Shown: piece by piece, positions 44,948-53,024 of the stretch
Layout: the number at the start of each line of letters is the position of its first letter
How positions within the stretch are numbered: the stretch's first letter is position 1
NCBI GenBank assembly: GCA_964388275.1
Contig: CAYLZD010000030.1
Span: 1 to 53,024, forward strand
Reading direction: 5' to 3'
Source: JARYLZ01 sp964388275
Lineage (GTDB): Bacteria > Bacteroidota > Ignavibacteria > SZUA-365
Length of the DNA: 53,024 bases
Position numbers and translations under genes: made by a program
The notes under the pieces: model-generated
Databases searched by the model: none
What the model saw: only the letters and a program-made list of their open reading frames with translations
Told to the model about the DNA's origin: nothing

Positions 44948-47437
44948 ATGTTCGAAAACCAACTCTCGGGAGCGGTTACACAACTGCTTCCGAACGACCA
45001 AACCCTGTTCCAGTGCATACTGGAACTCTCCGCGCCGACCGAATCCATTTCGCTGATACAACCCGGCACGCTCATCGCCGCGGAAAATCTTCTGTCGGCG
45101 CCGCGCAAACAGAGGTACACCATTCTGCAGGTTGTGCGTTGTTTCCCTGCCGAAACACAGCAGAAAAAAAACAAGGGCGCGCTCGCGCTTTCCTGCGCAG
45201 CCACGCCTCTGGGTCTCGAGTTGAGCGATCCGGGCGCGCGCAAAGCACCGCTGATACAGGCCGCCGACACTTTCACCATTCCAGGCGCGGCGGCGTTCGT
45301 TCTGGACGACGCGACCACCATGAGCGTCATTCACCAGATCGCTCCGGAAAGCAGGACGCAGGAGAACGGATCCCGCATAGACGTCGGAGCTTATGCGGCC
45401 TGTCCGGCCGTGAAAGTCGGCCTGGATACGTCGACTCTCGTCCGAGGCAACATCGCGATAATCAGCGCCCGTCCGCGCGCGCGGACGACCATGGCCGCCA
45501 ATCTGCTGTCGGCGCTGCTCGCGAATCCTTCTTATCCGCTGCACGTGGTTTACTGCGATGTGAACAACCAGGGCAGCATGAGCCTCCTTCCGCAGCTCGC
45601 CACCAATGAAAACGCCATGGTGCTCTGTCTCAACGACAAGTTCGTTCCTTCCAGCGTCTTCCAGGCGATGAAAAATCCGGGCGACCGCTCTTTGCACAAG
45701 CGGGCCACGCTGGATTATCTCGACATGATGATACTCCCTTCGGTGCTGGAACCCCGGAGGCACGACTTCAGTTACGGCGTGTCCTCTCTCTTCCGCGCAA
45801 ACAAGGTGGCATTTTACCGGCCGAACGAACAAACCGTGGATCAATTCGTGAACGACATCCGCATCGACATACTCGACGGCGCCGAAGCGGACGTGGAACC
45901 CTACCTGACCGGCGTGATAAACGGAATAGTCGAGACATACGCCGGCGAACGATTCGGCGAGAAGAACACGCGGGACATTCTCGAAATGATAGACGAGTTC
46001 AGCCAGGAGTCGAAGAGCCATGCCGCCAGGCGCACGCTATACGACCTGAGAACGGAAATACAGGGGGCATGGGAAACCTATTCCAAGGACATTCCGGCGG
46101 CGCATCGGAAAACCATAAACGACATGGTCGCGTCACTGAACGACGAGAGCCGGTCCACCCTCCTCGCGGTGCAGGGTCATAAGACCACGGATATTATGCG
46201 ATTCATCGGCGCCCTGTCGCAAGCGCTCATTGACGAACGACTGAAACGATTGAAAACGCGCGTTCCCGTGCTGTTCATTTTCAACAACGCTGATGAGTAT
46301 GTCACGCGCAACGGCGGCTCCTACCGCGAATCCGGTTCCGACCGCTTCCAGGATCTGATTCAGCTTCTGGTAGCGAACGGCAGGAGACACGGTCTGGGCT
46401 TCTGCCTCACACTGGAGAGCGCTCGCTCGCTCGACAAGCCGCTCGCCAGGCGCATCGGCTCTTACTTCATCGGGCCCATAACTTTCACCGACGAGCCGCC
46501 CCTTTTGGCTCAGCTGCTGAATGTGTCGGAAGAGCTTCTGCGGCCCGCCGTGAACTACGAGGACGGTCGTTTTCTCTTCGCCAGTTCCGACTCGCCCTAT
46601 CACAGGCGCGTCCCGATACCGATTTCCACCCTCACGAACACGGCGCACATACACGCCTACCTCGACGAACTCGCGGCCGAAGCGGAGAAACGCCGCAAGG
46701 AATACCAGGCGATGGACGAAGAACGCCAGCGCCGTTTCCAGCAGGAACGCGAGGACAGGCGCAAGAGACAGGAAGAGGAGTCGGCGCGCTCGGCCGCGGA
46801 GCCGGGCGCCGGCGCGACAAAGGAAGACGCACCGCCTCCCGCCTCGGCTGCGAGCCAAGCGTCGGGCCGCGACGTTCAAAACCGGCACGGGCAGACGAAA
46901 CAGAGAGACCGGGAATCGGGACGCAAGGCCGGCGACACCCGGGGCGGCAAAACCGTTCAGCGACCGAACGAGCGGACCTCGCGCGATAGAAATGACGCGA
47001 ATGTCCGGCAGGACGAAGCGGCGAAGGCAATTCTCTTTGCGGAAACCCCGACGGTCGAGAAGTCCGAACCCTCGGGCGCGGTTCAGGCAGGCGACGCTCC
47101 GCCGGATGCGGACCTCGCCGCGGTCTCCCCGAAAAACGTTCCCAGCGTGAAGCCGATCCAGGCGAAAAAGCGAGGGCGGCGCGCGAACCCGAAGCAGGAA
47201 AAACAGGCATCGGAGAGCAAGGAGGCGGAAAGCTTGACAATACAGACTTCCCGTTACGGCGGCTATGAAATCGAAGCTCCGCAGCCCGACGAGTTGCCGC
47301 CGGCGCCCGCCGAAACCACCGCGGACGGGACCGTCAAATCCCCCGCCGCAGCCGCAACCGACTCCGAGGCGAAACCGGCCAAAAAGAAAACGTCCCGCGG
47401 GCGCCGCGGCGGGCGCCGAGCCGGGAACAAAAAATGA
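44948..47437 (+). CDS. HerA/FtsK-like ATPase with degenerate P-loop and long basic tail
   Basis: An 829-residue protein. Residues 1-70 resemble the HAS barrel of HerA-type DNA translocases. Where the P-loop should be (about 169-182) the sequence is IAIISARPRARTT: the glycines and the lysine of GxxGxGKT are missing. A Walker B-like IFNNADEY is near 445. It is followed by a HerA-like region (DLIQLLVANGRRHGLGFCLTLES). From about residue 575 a charged coiled coil (EAEKRRKEY) leads to a disordered, Lys/Arg-rich tail ending KKKTSRGRRGGRRAGNKK, suited to nucleic-acid binding. It may have lost ATPase activity or have an altered nucleotide site. It follows dnaX by 67 bases and overlaps xth by four. 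Confidence 0.72.
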   Translation: MFENQLSGAVTQLLPNDQTLFQCILELSAPTESISLIQPGTLIAAENLLSAPRKQRYTILQVVRCFPAETQQKKNKGALALSCAATPLGLELSDPGARKAPLIQAADTFTIPGAAAFVLDDATTMSVIHQIAPESRTQENGSRIDVGAYAACPAVKVGLDTSTLVRGNIAIISARPRARTTMAANLLSALLANPSYPLHVVYCDVNNQGSMSLLPQLATNENAMVLCLNDKFVPSSVFQAMKNPGDRSLHKRATLDYLDMMILPSVLEPRRHDFSYGVSSLFRANKVAFYRPNEQTVDQFVNDIRIDILDGAEADVEPYLTGVINGIVETYAGERFGEKNTRDILEMIDEFSQESKSHAARRTLYDLRTEIQGAWETYSKDIPAAHRKTINDMVASLNDESRSTLLAVQGHKTTDIMRFIGALSQALIDERLKRLKTRVPVLFIFNNADEYVTRNGGSYRESGSDRFQDLIQLLVANGRRHGLGFCLTLESARSLDKPLARRIGSYFIGPITFTDEPPLLAQLLNVSEELLRPAVNYEDGRFLFASSDSPYHRRVPIPISTLTNTAHIHAYLDELAAEAEKRRKEYQAMDEERQRRFQQEREDRRKRQEEESARSAAEPGAGATKEDAPPPASAASQASGRDVQNRHGQTKQRDRESGRKAGDTRGGKTVQRPNERTSRDRNDANVRQDEAAKAILFAETPTVEKSEPSGAVQAGDAPPDADLAAVSPKNVPSVKPIQAKKRGRRANPKQEKQASESKEAESLTIQTSRYGGYEIEAPQPDELPPAPAETTADGTVKSPAAAATDSEAKPAKKKTSRGRRGGRRAGNKK

Positions 47438-48204
47438 AGCTCGTATCCTGGAACGTAAACGGAATTCGGGCGGTCGTAAAAAAAAACGCGTTCTTCGAGT
47501 ATCTCGACGGCTCGAATCCGGATATTCTGTGTCTTCAGGAGACCAAGGCGCATGAGGATCAGCTCGACGAGACCCTTCTGACGCCTCCGGATTACTACAC
47601 CTATTGGCATGCCGGGGCAAGGCGAGGTTACAGCGGTACCGCCACATTCAGCAGAAAAAAGCCGCTGAGAACGGCCAGGGGAGAGGAGGTCCTGGCCATC
47701 GACACCGAAGGGCGCATTCTGATGACAGAGCACACGAATTTCTATCTGTACAACGTCTATTTCCCGAACGGCGGACGGAGCGAAGAGCGTCTTCAATTCA
47801 AGCTGCGGTTTTACGACGAGATTCTCGAACACCTCGAAAAAGTCCGGGCGGAGGGAAAGCCCGTGATTTTCACCGGCGATGTGAATACCGCTCACAGGGA
47901 AATCGACCTGAAAAATCCGAAAGAGAACGAGAAGACCTCCGGTTTCATGCCGGTCGAAAGGGCTTGGATAGACCGAGTCGTATCGCTGGGATGGATCGAC
48001 ACTTTCAGACATTTTTATCCGGATAAGCCCGACATGTATTCTTGGTGGGACATGCGCACCAGGGCCAGGGAAAGAAACGCGGGCTGGCGCATCGATTATT
48101 TTTTCGTCACTCCGGATCTACTGACGGATATCGAAAACGCCGGCATCGACATGGATGTGACCGGCTCGGATCACGCGCCGGTTGTTTTGGAAATGAAACC
48201 GTAA
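47434..48204 (+). CDS. xth: Exodeoxyribonuclease III
   Basis: An AP endonuclease/3'-5' exonuclease for base-excision repair. All family motifs are present: SWNVNGIRAVVKK at the N-terminus, LQETKAHEDQ (metal-binding Glu), SGTATFSRKKP, GDVNTAHREIDL, DTFRHFYPDKPDMYSWWD, and DYFFVT with GSDHAPVVLE (catalytic His). Length 256 is standard. Its start codon overlaps the HerA-like gene's stop (ATGA), so the two are translationally coupled and may act on the same DNA. Confidence 0.96.
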   Translation: MKLVSWNVNGIRAVVKKNAFFEYLDGSNPDILCLQETKAHEDQLDETLLTPPDYYTYWHAGARRGYSGTATFSRKKPLRTARGEEVLAIDTEGRILMTEHTNFYLYNVYFPNGGRSEERLQFKLRFYDEILEHLEKVRAEGKPVIFTGDVNTAHREIDLKNPKENEKTSGFMPVERAWIDRVVSLGWIDTFRHFYPDKPDMYSWWDMRTRARERNAGWRIDYFFVTPDLLTDIENAGIDMDVTGSDHAPVVLEMKP

Positions 48205-48236
48205 AACGCCTTAACGCCTTAACGCCTTCACGCCTC
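48205..48236. repeat. Tandem octamer repeat after xth
   Basis: Three exact copies of AACGCCTT in a row, then a diverged copy CACGCCTCC, starting one base after the xth stop codon. Its position directly after a stop codon parallels the heptamer repeat at nuoE. Confidence 0.8.
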
Positions 48237-48335
48237 CGAATTCCAGAGCGCGGAATTCCTGCACCCGAGTACAATCGGCGAAATCCGCCGCCCGACATCG
48301 ACGATGCGCAAGGAACGTGACGTTTTGCTCCGAAT

Positions 48336-48364
48336 TTGACAATCTCGGTTCGATATGATATTAT
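48336..48364 (+). promoter_or_regulatory. Consensus sigma-70 promoter of the SPFH-RHH operon
   Basis: TTGACA (48336-48341) and TATTAT (48359-48364) are 17 bases apart: a 6 of 6 and 5 of 6 match. Transcription would start near 48371, within the palindrome described next, and 36 bases before the SPFH start codon. Confidence 0.8.
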
Positions 48365-48378
48365 TGTGATATCACAAT
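48363..48378. promoter_or_regulatory. Perfect 16-base palindromic operator
   Basis: ATTGTGAT followed by ATCACAAT is a perfect inverted repeat that overlaps the -10 element and predicted start site. A related GATATGATAT lies just upstream at 48352-48361. The position fits a repressor site. The natural candidate is the ribbon-helix-helix protein encoded by the second gene of the operon, since that family binds short palindromes of this kind. Confidence 0.7.
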
Positions 48379-48406
48379 GAAATCACTACAAATTCAGGAG
48401 CGACAG

Positions 48407-49264
48407 ATGAAGCAATCAACCGAATTCCAGGCATGGCGTGCCGCCGGCTATTTGATGGTAGCACTGTTCTTCATTTTCGCGGGCATCGGCGTGCTGTCGG
48501 CGCTTTACGGGCAGATTCTGCCCGCAGTGATTATCTGGTTCATAACGTTTTTCATTCTGCCCGGCATGTACGTGGTGCAGCCCAACGAATCAAGGGCGCT
48601 CGTTCTTTTCGGCCGGTATATCGGATCCGTCAGGAGGGACGGTTTCCACTGGAGCAATCCATTCGCGGCAAGGAAACGCGTATCCCTGCGGGTGAGGAAC
48701 TTCAACAGTGAGAGGCTGAAAGTAAACGATGCGTCCGGAAATCCGATTGAAATCGCCGCGGTCGTGGTCTGGAGGGTTGTGGATACGGCGCGCGCGTTGT
48801 TCGACGTCGAGAAATACGAGGAATTCGTCGCGATACAGAGTGAAACCGCTCTGCGGACCATGGCCATGCAATATCACTACGATTCCATCGATCATGACGA
48901 AGAGGTTTCGCTGCGCGGAAATCCCGACGAGGTGGCCGAGTCGCTGCGTAACGAACTCCATGCGCGTCTCGCCGCCGCCGGAGTCGAAGTCATGGAAGCG
49001 CGGATCAGCCATCTCGCCTACGCTCCCGAGATAGCCCAGGCCATGCTGCGCCGCCAACAGGCGCAGGCCATAATCAGCGCGCGCAAGAAGATCGTCGAAG
49101 GCGCGGTCGGAATGGTGCGCATGGCATTGACTACCTTGAGCGAAGAAAACATCGTGGAACTGGACGAGGAGAAGAAAGCCGTGATGGTCAACAACCTGAT
49201 GGTCGCCCTGGTCTCTGAACAGGCCACGCAGCCGATAATCAACACAGGCACCATATACGGATGA
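48407..49264 (+). CDS. SPFH/prohibitin-domain membrane protein
   Basis: A 285-residue stomatin/prohibitin-like protein. Two N-terminal hydrophobic helices (about 16-60) are followed by the SPFH domain: GMYVVQPNESRALVLFGRY, then GFHWSNPF and PIEIAAVVVWRVVD. A coiled-coil part (RRQQAQAIISARKKIVEGAV) and a short tail complete it. Such proteins oligomerise on membranes as scaffolds. ATG 48407 is chosen because AGGAG lies just upstream; the ATG at 48377 lies within the operator and would make the message nearly leaderless. The stop overlaps the next start (ATGA). Confidence 0.9.
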   Translation: MKQSTEFQAWRAAGYLMVALFFIFAGIGVLSALYGQILPAVIIWFITFFILPGMYVVQPNESRALVLFGRYIGSVRRDGFHWSNPFAARKRVSLRVRNFNSERLKVNDASGNPIEIAAVVVWRVVDTARALFDVEKYEEFVAIQSETALRTMAMQYHYDSIDHDEEVSLRGNPDEVAESLRNELHARLAAAGVEVMEARISHLAYAPEIAQAMLRRQQAQAIISARKKIVEGAVGMVRMALTTLSEENIVELDEEKKAVMVNNLMVALVSEQATQPIINTGTIYG

Positions 49265-49449
49265 GCGGGCGAAAGCAGATACTGCTGCGCCTGGATCCGG
49301 AACTATATGACGCGTTGAAACGCTGGGCCGACGACGATCTTCGCTCGGTGAACGCGCAGATCGAGTGGATCCTGCGCGAAGAGCTGCGGCGCGGCGGACG
49401 CATCAGGAATGAAGAAGCGGGAGGAAGCGGACGAGGAAAGCGATCATGA
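49261..49449 (+). CDS. Ribbon-helix-helix (Arc-like) DNA-binding protein
   Basis: A 62-residue Arc/MetJ-type regulator. The strand QILLRLDPELYDALKRW (about 6-22) begins with the DNA-contacting ribbon, followed by a second helix NAQIEWILREELRRGG. The C-terminus is basic. It is translationally coupled to the SPFH gene by a four-base overlap. It probably represses its own operon through the palindrome at 48363-48378. A Arc-SPFH pairing occurs in many bacteria, but its function is not established. The 3' end overlaps the convergent gene by 6 bases. Confidence 0.85.
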   Translation: MSGRKQILLRLDPELYDALKRWADDDLRSVNAQIEWILREELRRGGRIRNEEAGGSGRGKRS

Positions 49450-50466
49450 CCTTCTCTCGCGGAGCGTCCGGGCCTTGACCCGCAGGTCGACGTCGCGGTC
49501 GTGCTCGTCCACGATTTCGCCGACAAGCTGCTCCAGAATATCCTCCAGGGATATTATACCGGCGGTCCCGCCGAACTCGTCGACGACGACCGCCAGGTGC
49601 GCCCTGCTCTTCTGAAATTCCGCGAGAAGCGCATCGGCCCTCGCCGTGTCCGGGACGAAAATCGGTTCCCCCGCGAAATCGCTCAAGCTATGTCCGCCCA
49701 GGCCGCGGGCCAGCGCCGAAAGCAGATCCCTAATATGCGCGATGCCCGTGATGTTGTCCAGATCGTCTTCGTAAAGCGGAATCCGGCTGACCGAAGCGCC
49801 GTGCAGGGACGCGGCCGCTTCGGACAACCGCATCCGCGCCGGAAGGGCGAATACCACAGTGCGGGGTGTCATGATATCGCGCGCAGATATGTCGTTCAAC
49901 TGAAACACCTTGTGAATCAGCTGATTTTCGGTGTCGAGTATCGCGCCCCCGCTAAGGCCCATGTGCGCGAGCAAAGTGATCTCTTCCTCTGAAATATGAT
50001 CTCGCGCGCTCGCTGACGCGGCGAACGGCTTAATGAACGCCCTCGTCACGAAAATCACCGGCACGAACATGTAGCGCAGCGCGGCGACAAAATGCGCGGT
50101 GCGCCGCGCGTAAGCTTTTGCGTAACGCTCGCCGATAGTCTTCGGCACGATCTCTCCCGCCAGTATGACGATGAAAGTGAAGACACCCGTGAAAATCCCC
50201 AGAGCCATGCTCCCGAACAGCTCGCCGGCCAGATTGCCCATCAGGATCGAACCCGTGATGTTCGCAAGGTTGTTGAGAATCACGATGGCGATGATCGAAT
50301 CGCTGATTTGCTTCTTATTCTGTTTGAGGAGCCGGGCCCCGGGCATTTTTCTGCGGCACATGCGCTCCACGTCAAGAGACGATACTGTGAACAGAGCCGC
50401 TTCGGAACTCGAAGCAAGAAACGACAGAACGAGGATAAGGGAACCTATTAACGCGAATGGGAGCAT
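49444..50466 (-). CDS. CNNM/CorC-like membrane protein with CBS pair (hemolysin family)
   Basis: Residues 1-150 form a DUF21/CNNM transmembrane domain with four helices and the segment IVPKTIGERYA. A CBS-domain pair follows (about 185-310), with RDIMTPRTVV, VSRIPLYEDDLDNITGI and VVDEFGGTAGIISLEDILEQLVGEI. The usual C-terminal CorC/HlyC transporter-associated domain is absent; the protein stops at 340 residues. Homologues are linked to magnesium or cobalt export. ATG 50466 is chosen; the longer frame runs through the upstream helicase gene. The helicase stop is 8 bases upstream, so the two form an operon. Confidence 0.9.
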   Translation of the reverse strand: MLPFALIGSLILVLSFLASSSEAALFTVSSLDVERMCRRKMPGARLLKQNKKQISDSIIAIVILNNLANITGSILMGNLAGELFGSMALGIFTGVFTFIVILAGEIVPKTIGERYAKAYARRTAHFVAALRYMFVPVIFVTRAFIKPFAASASARDHISEEEITLLAHMGLSGGAILDTENQLIHKVFQLNDISARDIMTPRTVVFALPARMRLSEAAASLHGASVSRIPLYEDDLDNITGIAHIRDLLSALARGLGGHSLSDFAGEPIFVPDTARADALLAEFQKSRAHLAVVVDEFGGTAGIISLEDILEQLVGEIVDEHDRDVDLRVKARTLRERRS

Positions 50467-50474
50467 GGCGCCTG

Positions 50475-52463
50475 TCAGGCCTCGGCGACTGTGTACCCGT
50501 CGACAAGATCGTCCGGAGTGCCGTCGAGGAAGCGTGACGGCTTGGCGAGCACCATGCCCGAAGCCCGGTCGAACATGTTGACGGGATAGGTCAATATCAG
50601 ATTCCGCTTTGCGCGCGTGCATGCGACATAAAAGAGCCTGCGTTCCTCTTCAATTGACTCATGGCTGAAAACGGCTGACGTCAGCGGAAAACGACCGTCT
50701 ACCAGGTAGATCACGAACACCGTGTGCCACTCGAGTCCCTTGGCGGAATGAATTGTCGAAAGCGTAAGCAGTTCGCGCTCCCTGCTCTCGGGCAGCAGAT
50801 CTTCCACGCTTTCATTCGGCGGCTCGAGCGCGAGATCCGCAAGCATGGGGCCGAGTTCCCTGTAGCGCTCGGCGATCGTCTGGAACATGTCCAGATCCTT
50901 GACGCGTTTCGGGAAATCGTCGTAGCGGATCTTGAGCAGGGGCTTGTAATACTCCAGGAGCATCACGGTCTTGTCGGCCACGGATGAAGCGTTCCTCACC
51001 ATGCCGCGGAGGGTGTGCGTGAGAGGGGCCAAGTCCGTCGCCCTGACGAGTTGCGCCAGCCGGCCGTCCGATGCGGGATTGAACGGATTGAGTCCTCGCA
51101 GGATTTCATCAGACACCCTTTCGGCGCTCGCTGGTCCCACCCCGTCCAGCAACAGAAGAATGCGCGTCCAGGATACCAGGTCTTTTGGATTCTCGATGAC
51201 GCGCAGGTGGGCGATGACGTCCTTGATATGAGCGGTTTCCATCAGTTTGAGCCCGCCGAACTTGACGTACGGAATGCCGGCGCGCGCAAGCTCGATTTCC
51301 AGGTCGAAAGACTGATAGCCGGCCCTGAACAGAACCGCGATTTCGTCGAGAGGCGTCCCCTGCTCGTGGAGCTCCAGGATTTTCTGAGCAATAAAGCGCG
51401 ACTGAGTGTTCTCACCGTCGGCGGCGACAAGCATCGGCTTCTCGCCTCCTCCACGCTTTGTAAAAAGCCGTTTCGAGTACTTCTCGGCCGCCCGGTCTAT
51501 GATGTCGTTGGTGAGGTCCAGTATCGGTTCGGAGCTCCTGTAATTTTCCTCGAGGGTAATCACGGCGCAGCCGGGAAACTGCTTCGGAAAATCCATGATG
51601 TTCCGGAAGTTCGCGCCGCGGAAGGAGTATATGCTCTGCGAATCGTCGCCGACCACCATCACATTTCTCTCGTCGCCGCCGAGATGCCGCACAATCCTCG
51701 CCTGAAGCGCGTTGGTATCCTGGTACTCATCCACCATGACGCGGCGGTATCTCGATGACAGGCGTTCCGCCGTTTCGGGGAAGCGTTCGAACAGCGCGAC
51801 CAGATGGACCAGCAGATCGTCGTAGTCCATGAGATTGTTCTGCCGCTTGTAACCGACATAAGTCCGCGCGAGCTTTCCTATCTCGTCGCTCTGCTCGATG
51901 AATTGCGGAAATTCTCCCTCGATCACTTTTTCGAGAGGCGTCAGCGTGTTCACTGACATGGAAATCATTTTCCAGAGCGTCTGCTTCTTCGGGAAACGCT
52001 TCTCGCGGGAAGTCAGACCGAGCCGGCCGCGCAACAGATTGACCACGTCCTCGGCATCGCCCTGATCGAGTATCGTGAAATTCGATCCGAAATCCAGCTT
52101 CGGGGCCTGCGCTCTGAGTATGAGATTCGCGAAGGAATGGAAAGTGCCCCCGGCGACGCGCTCCGTCCGCTCATCCAGCAGCAAGGCGGCGCGGCGAAGC
52201 ATTTCCTTCGCCGCCTTGCGGGTGAATGTAAGCAGCAATATCGAATCCGGCTCTATTCCCGTTTCGATCAGCCTGGCTACCCTGTATGTGAGCGTGCGGG
52301 TTTTCCCAGTGCCCGCGCCGGCTATGATGAGAGCTGGCCCTTCCGGATGCTTCACGGCCATATATTGAGCTTCGTTCAATTCCTTTTCATACGGGATGCG
52401 GAAACTCGTCTCCTCGTCTTTCAAGAGTTTCAAGGACGTCGGACGCAACGCAATCTTTTTCAT
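50475..52463 (-). CDS. UvrD/PcrA-family superfamily 1 DNA helicase
   Basis: A 662-residue 3'-5' helicase. Walker A AGAGTGKT is at 48-55. Motif Ia is LLLTFTRKAAKEM and motif II is MVDEYQDTN. Motif III is VVGDDSQSIYSFRGA, motif IV is LEENYRS, and motif V is STIHSAKGLEW. Motif VI is EERRLFYVACTRAKRNL. The protein is shorter than typical PcrA (~720 residues) because the C-terminal part is short. ATG 52463 fits the family start; the longer frame upstream is not protein-like. No ribosome-binding site is obvious. Confidence 0.93.
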   Translation of the reverse strand: MKKIALRPTSLKLLKDEETSFRIPYEKELNEAQYMAVKHPEGPALIIAGAGTGKTRTLTYRVARLIETGIEPDSILLLTFTRKAAKEMLRRAALLLDERTERVAGGTFHSFANLILRAQAPKLDFGSNFTILDQGDAEDVVNLLRGRLGLTSREKRFPKKQTLWKMISMSVNTLTPLEKVIEGEFPQFIEQSDEIGKLARTYVGYKRQNNLMDYDDLLVHLVALFERFPETAERLSSRYRRVMVDEYQDTNALQARIVRHLGGDERNVMVVGDDSQSIYSFRGANFRNIMDFPKQFPGCAVITLEENYRSSEPILDLTNDIIDRAAEKYSKRLFTKRGGGEKPMLVAADGENTQSRFIAQKILELHEQGTPLDEIAVLFRAGYQSFDLEIELARAGIPYVKFGGLKLMETAHIKDVIAHLRVIENPKDLVSWTRILLLLDGVGPASAERVSDEILRGLNPFNPASDGRLAQLVRATDLAPLTHTLRGMVRNASSVADKTVMLLEYYKPLLKIRYDDFPKRVKDLDMFQTIAERYRELGPMLADLALEPPNESVEDLLPESRERELLTLSTIHSAKGLEWHTVFVIYLVDGRFPLTSAVFSHESIEEERRLFYVACTRAKRNLILTYPVNMFDRASGMVLAKPSRFLDGTPDDLVDGYTVAEA

Positions 52464-52840
52464 ACCGTAAAATACGGAACATTTCCCGGACGGCATGACA
52501 GGATGTCTCGACGCCGCCGCTATCCCGTTCAGACGCCGAGGGGTACGGCGGGCGTCCGGTTCGACCGCACGGCAGATCTGATGGCGGTATCGATCTAAGC
52601 GCCCGTCAAGCGCAAAACCGCTTATCAGCTTGACAAAGGATATTCCGTTTCGTAATTTGCTTCCGATATGTGAAAGAAGACACGCTCTTGGACAGACACA
52701 ATACAAACTCCCTCCCGTCGGCGCGCACAAACGTTGCCGGGGAAGGTATCGCTCTATACCTCATCCTACGACAATTAACTGAATTTTCAACTAACCCTAC
52801 TCCTATTCCACTGTTGTTCACCTAACAAGAAAGGTGCTTT
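52464..52840. other. Intergenic region between divergent helicase and secreted-protein genes
   Basis: A 377-base non-coding stretch. It contains a strong promoter-like element at 52630-52658, a small inverted repeat CCGTA-TTT-TACGG directly before the helicase start (52465-52477), and a leader of about 175 bases before the right-hand gene. No ORF in it is convincing. Confidence 0.6.
52630..52658 (+). promoter_or_regulatory. Consensus-like sigma-70 promoter
   Basis: TTGACA and TAATTT with 17 bases between, 6 of 6 and 4 of 6 matches. The orientation suits the secreted-protein gene at 52841, leaving a leader of about 175 bases; a small RNA is an alternative. Confidence 0.6.
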
Positions 52841-53024
52841 ATGACACCTCGACGCGCTGTATCTCCAGCTAACCGTGCGGCTGGAGCGTTTGTTCTTCTC
52901 GTGGTGTTCTCACTGTTCTCGGCCGGCGATCTCTTCGCCCAGCCGCAGTATATAGTGGGAGCCGCCTCCGCCACATCGGGCGTGAGCCCGTCTTTCTGGC
53001 AGTCCACAACTTACAGCAGGGCCG
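52841..53024 (+). CDS. Secreted protein, N-terminal fragment (3' partial)
   Basis: Opens at ATG 52841 after an AAGGTG site and runs off the window after 61 codons. Residues 1-34 are a signal peptide: basic start (MTPRRAVSPANR), hydrophobic core (GAFVLLVVFSLFSAG), cleavage near LFAQ. The mature start QPQYIVGAASATSGVSPSFW looks like the opening of a T9SS-secreted surface protein. The promoter at 52630 is a candidate driver. Confidence 0.75.
   Translation, partial: MTPRRAVSPANRAAGAFVLLVVFSLFSAGDLFAQPQYIVGAASATSGVSPSFWQSTTYSRA

Noticed and set aside
46133..47647. Minus-strand open frame of 504 codons
   Set aside because: Covers the low-complexity tail of the HerA-like gene on the other strand; its Arg/Gly-rich composition mirrors that tail.

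Overview
The window is about 53 kb of GC-rich, gene-dense bacterial chromosome. Secreted proteins with a C-terminal type IX secretion sorting domain (1-1842 and 34165-35142) place it in the Bacteroidota/Chlorobiota/Ignavibacteriota group. The wording of the adhesin-like repeats resembles Ignavibacteria- or Kapabacteria-type genomes, but that finer placement is inference. I found no rRNA, tRNA, CRISPR array or insertion sequence.

Layout. (1) 1-3328: the end of a large SBBP-repeat T9SS-secreted protein, then a convergent pyrimidine nucleoside phosphorylase gene. (2) 3835-7979, plus strand: a small membrane protein, an SDR-type NAD-dependent epimerase with an unusual C-terminal extension, and a Cache-HAMP histidine kinase whose gene ends one base from that of a convergent single-domain response regulator (7981-8445). 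(3) 7981-29978, all minus strand, about 22 kb of energy metabolism. In transcription order: acyl-CoA synthetase, nuoABCDEF, a NYN/OST-HTH protein, a thioesterase, an outer-membrane porin, a sigma-54 activator, a 75-residue protein, etfBA, a membrane-bound ETF:quinone oxidoreductase-type FeS protein, an HdrC-HdrB fusion, hdrA, mvhDGA and a hydrogenase maturation protease. (4) 30207-43246: a response-regulator hybrid, then mostly minus-strand housekeeping genes (pyrE, dnaG, pyrG, cdsA, a CPBP protease, a deoxyhypusine-synthase-like protein, a DUF3108 protein, a family 9 glycosyltransferase, a TPR protein). (5) 43450-49449, plus strand: dnaX, a HerA-like ATPase with a degenerate P-loop, exonuclease III, and a two-gene SPFH/ribbon-helix-helix module with a textbook promoter and operator. 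(6) 49444-52463, minus strand: a CBS-domain membrane protein and a UvrD/PcrA-type helicase. At the right edge another secreted protein begins.

The central finding is the 19534-8653 operon. It links an MvhADG-type [NiFe] hydrogenase and HdrA flavin/iron-sulfur core to EtfAB and a cytochrome-b-like quinone oxidoreductase, in an organism that by its other genes is not a methanogen. A good sigma-54 (-24/-12) promoter lies just upstream, and an activator lacking a sensor domain is encoded next to it. Acyl-CoA synthetase, thioesterase, ETF and complex I genes on the same strand suggest that electrons from acyl-CoA oxidation, the quinone pool, NADH and H2 meet here. The direction of electron flow and whether all parts form one complex are inference.
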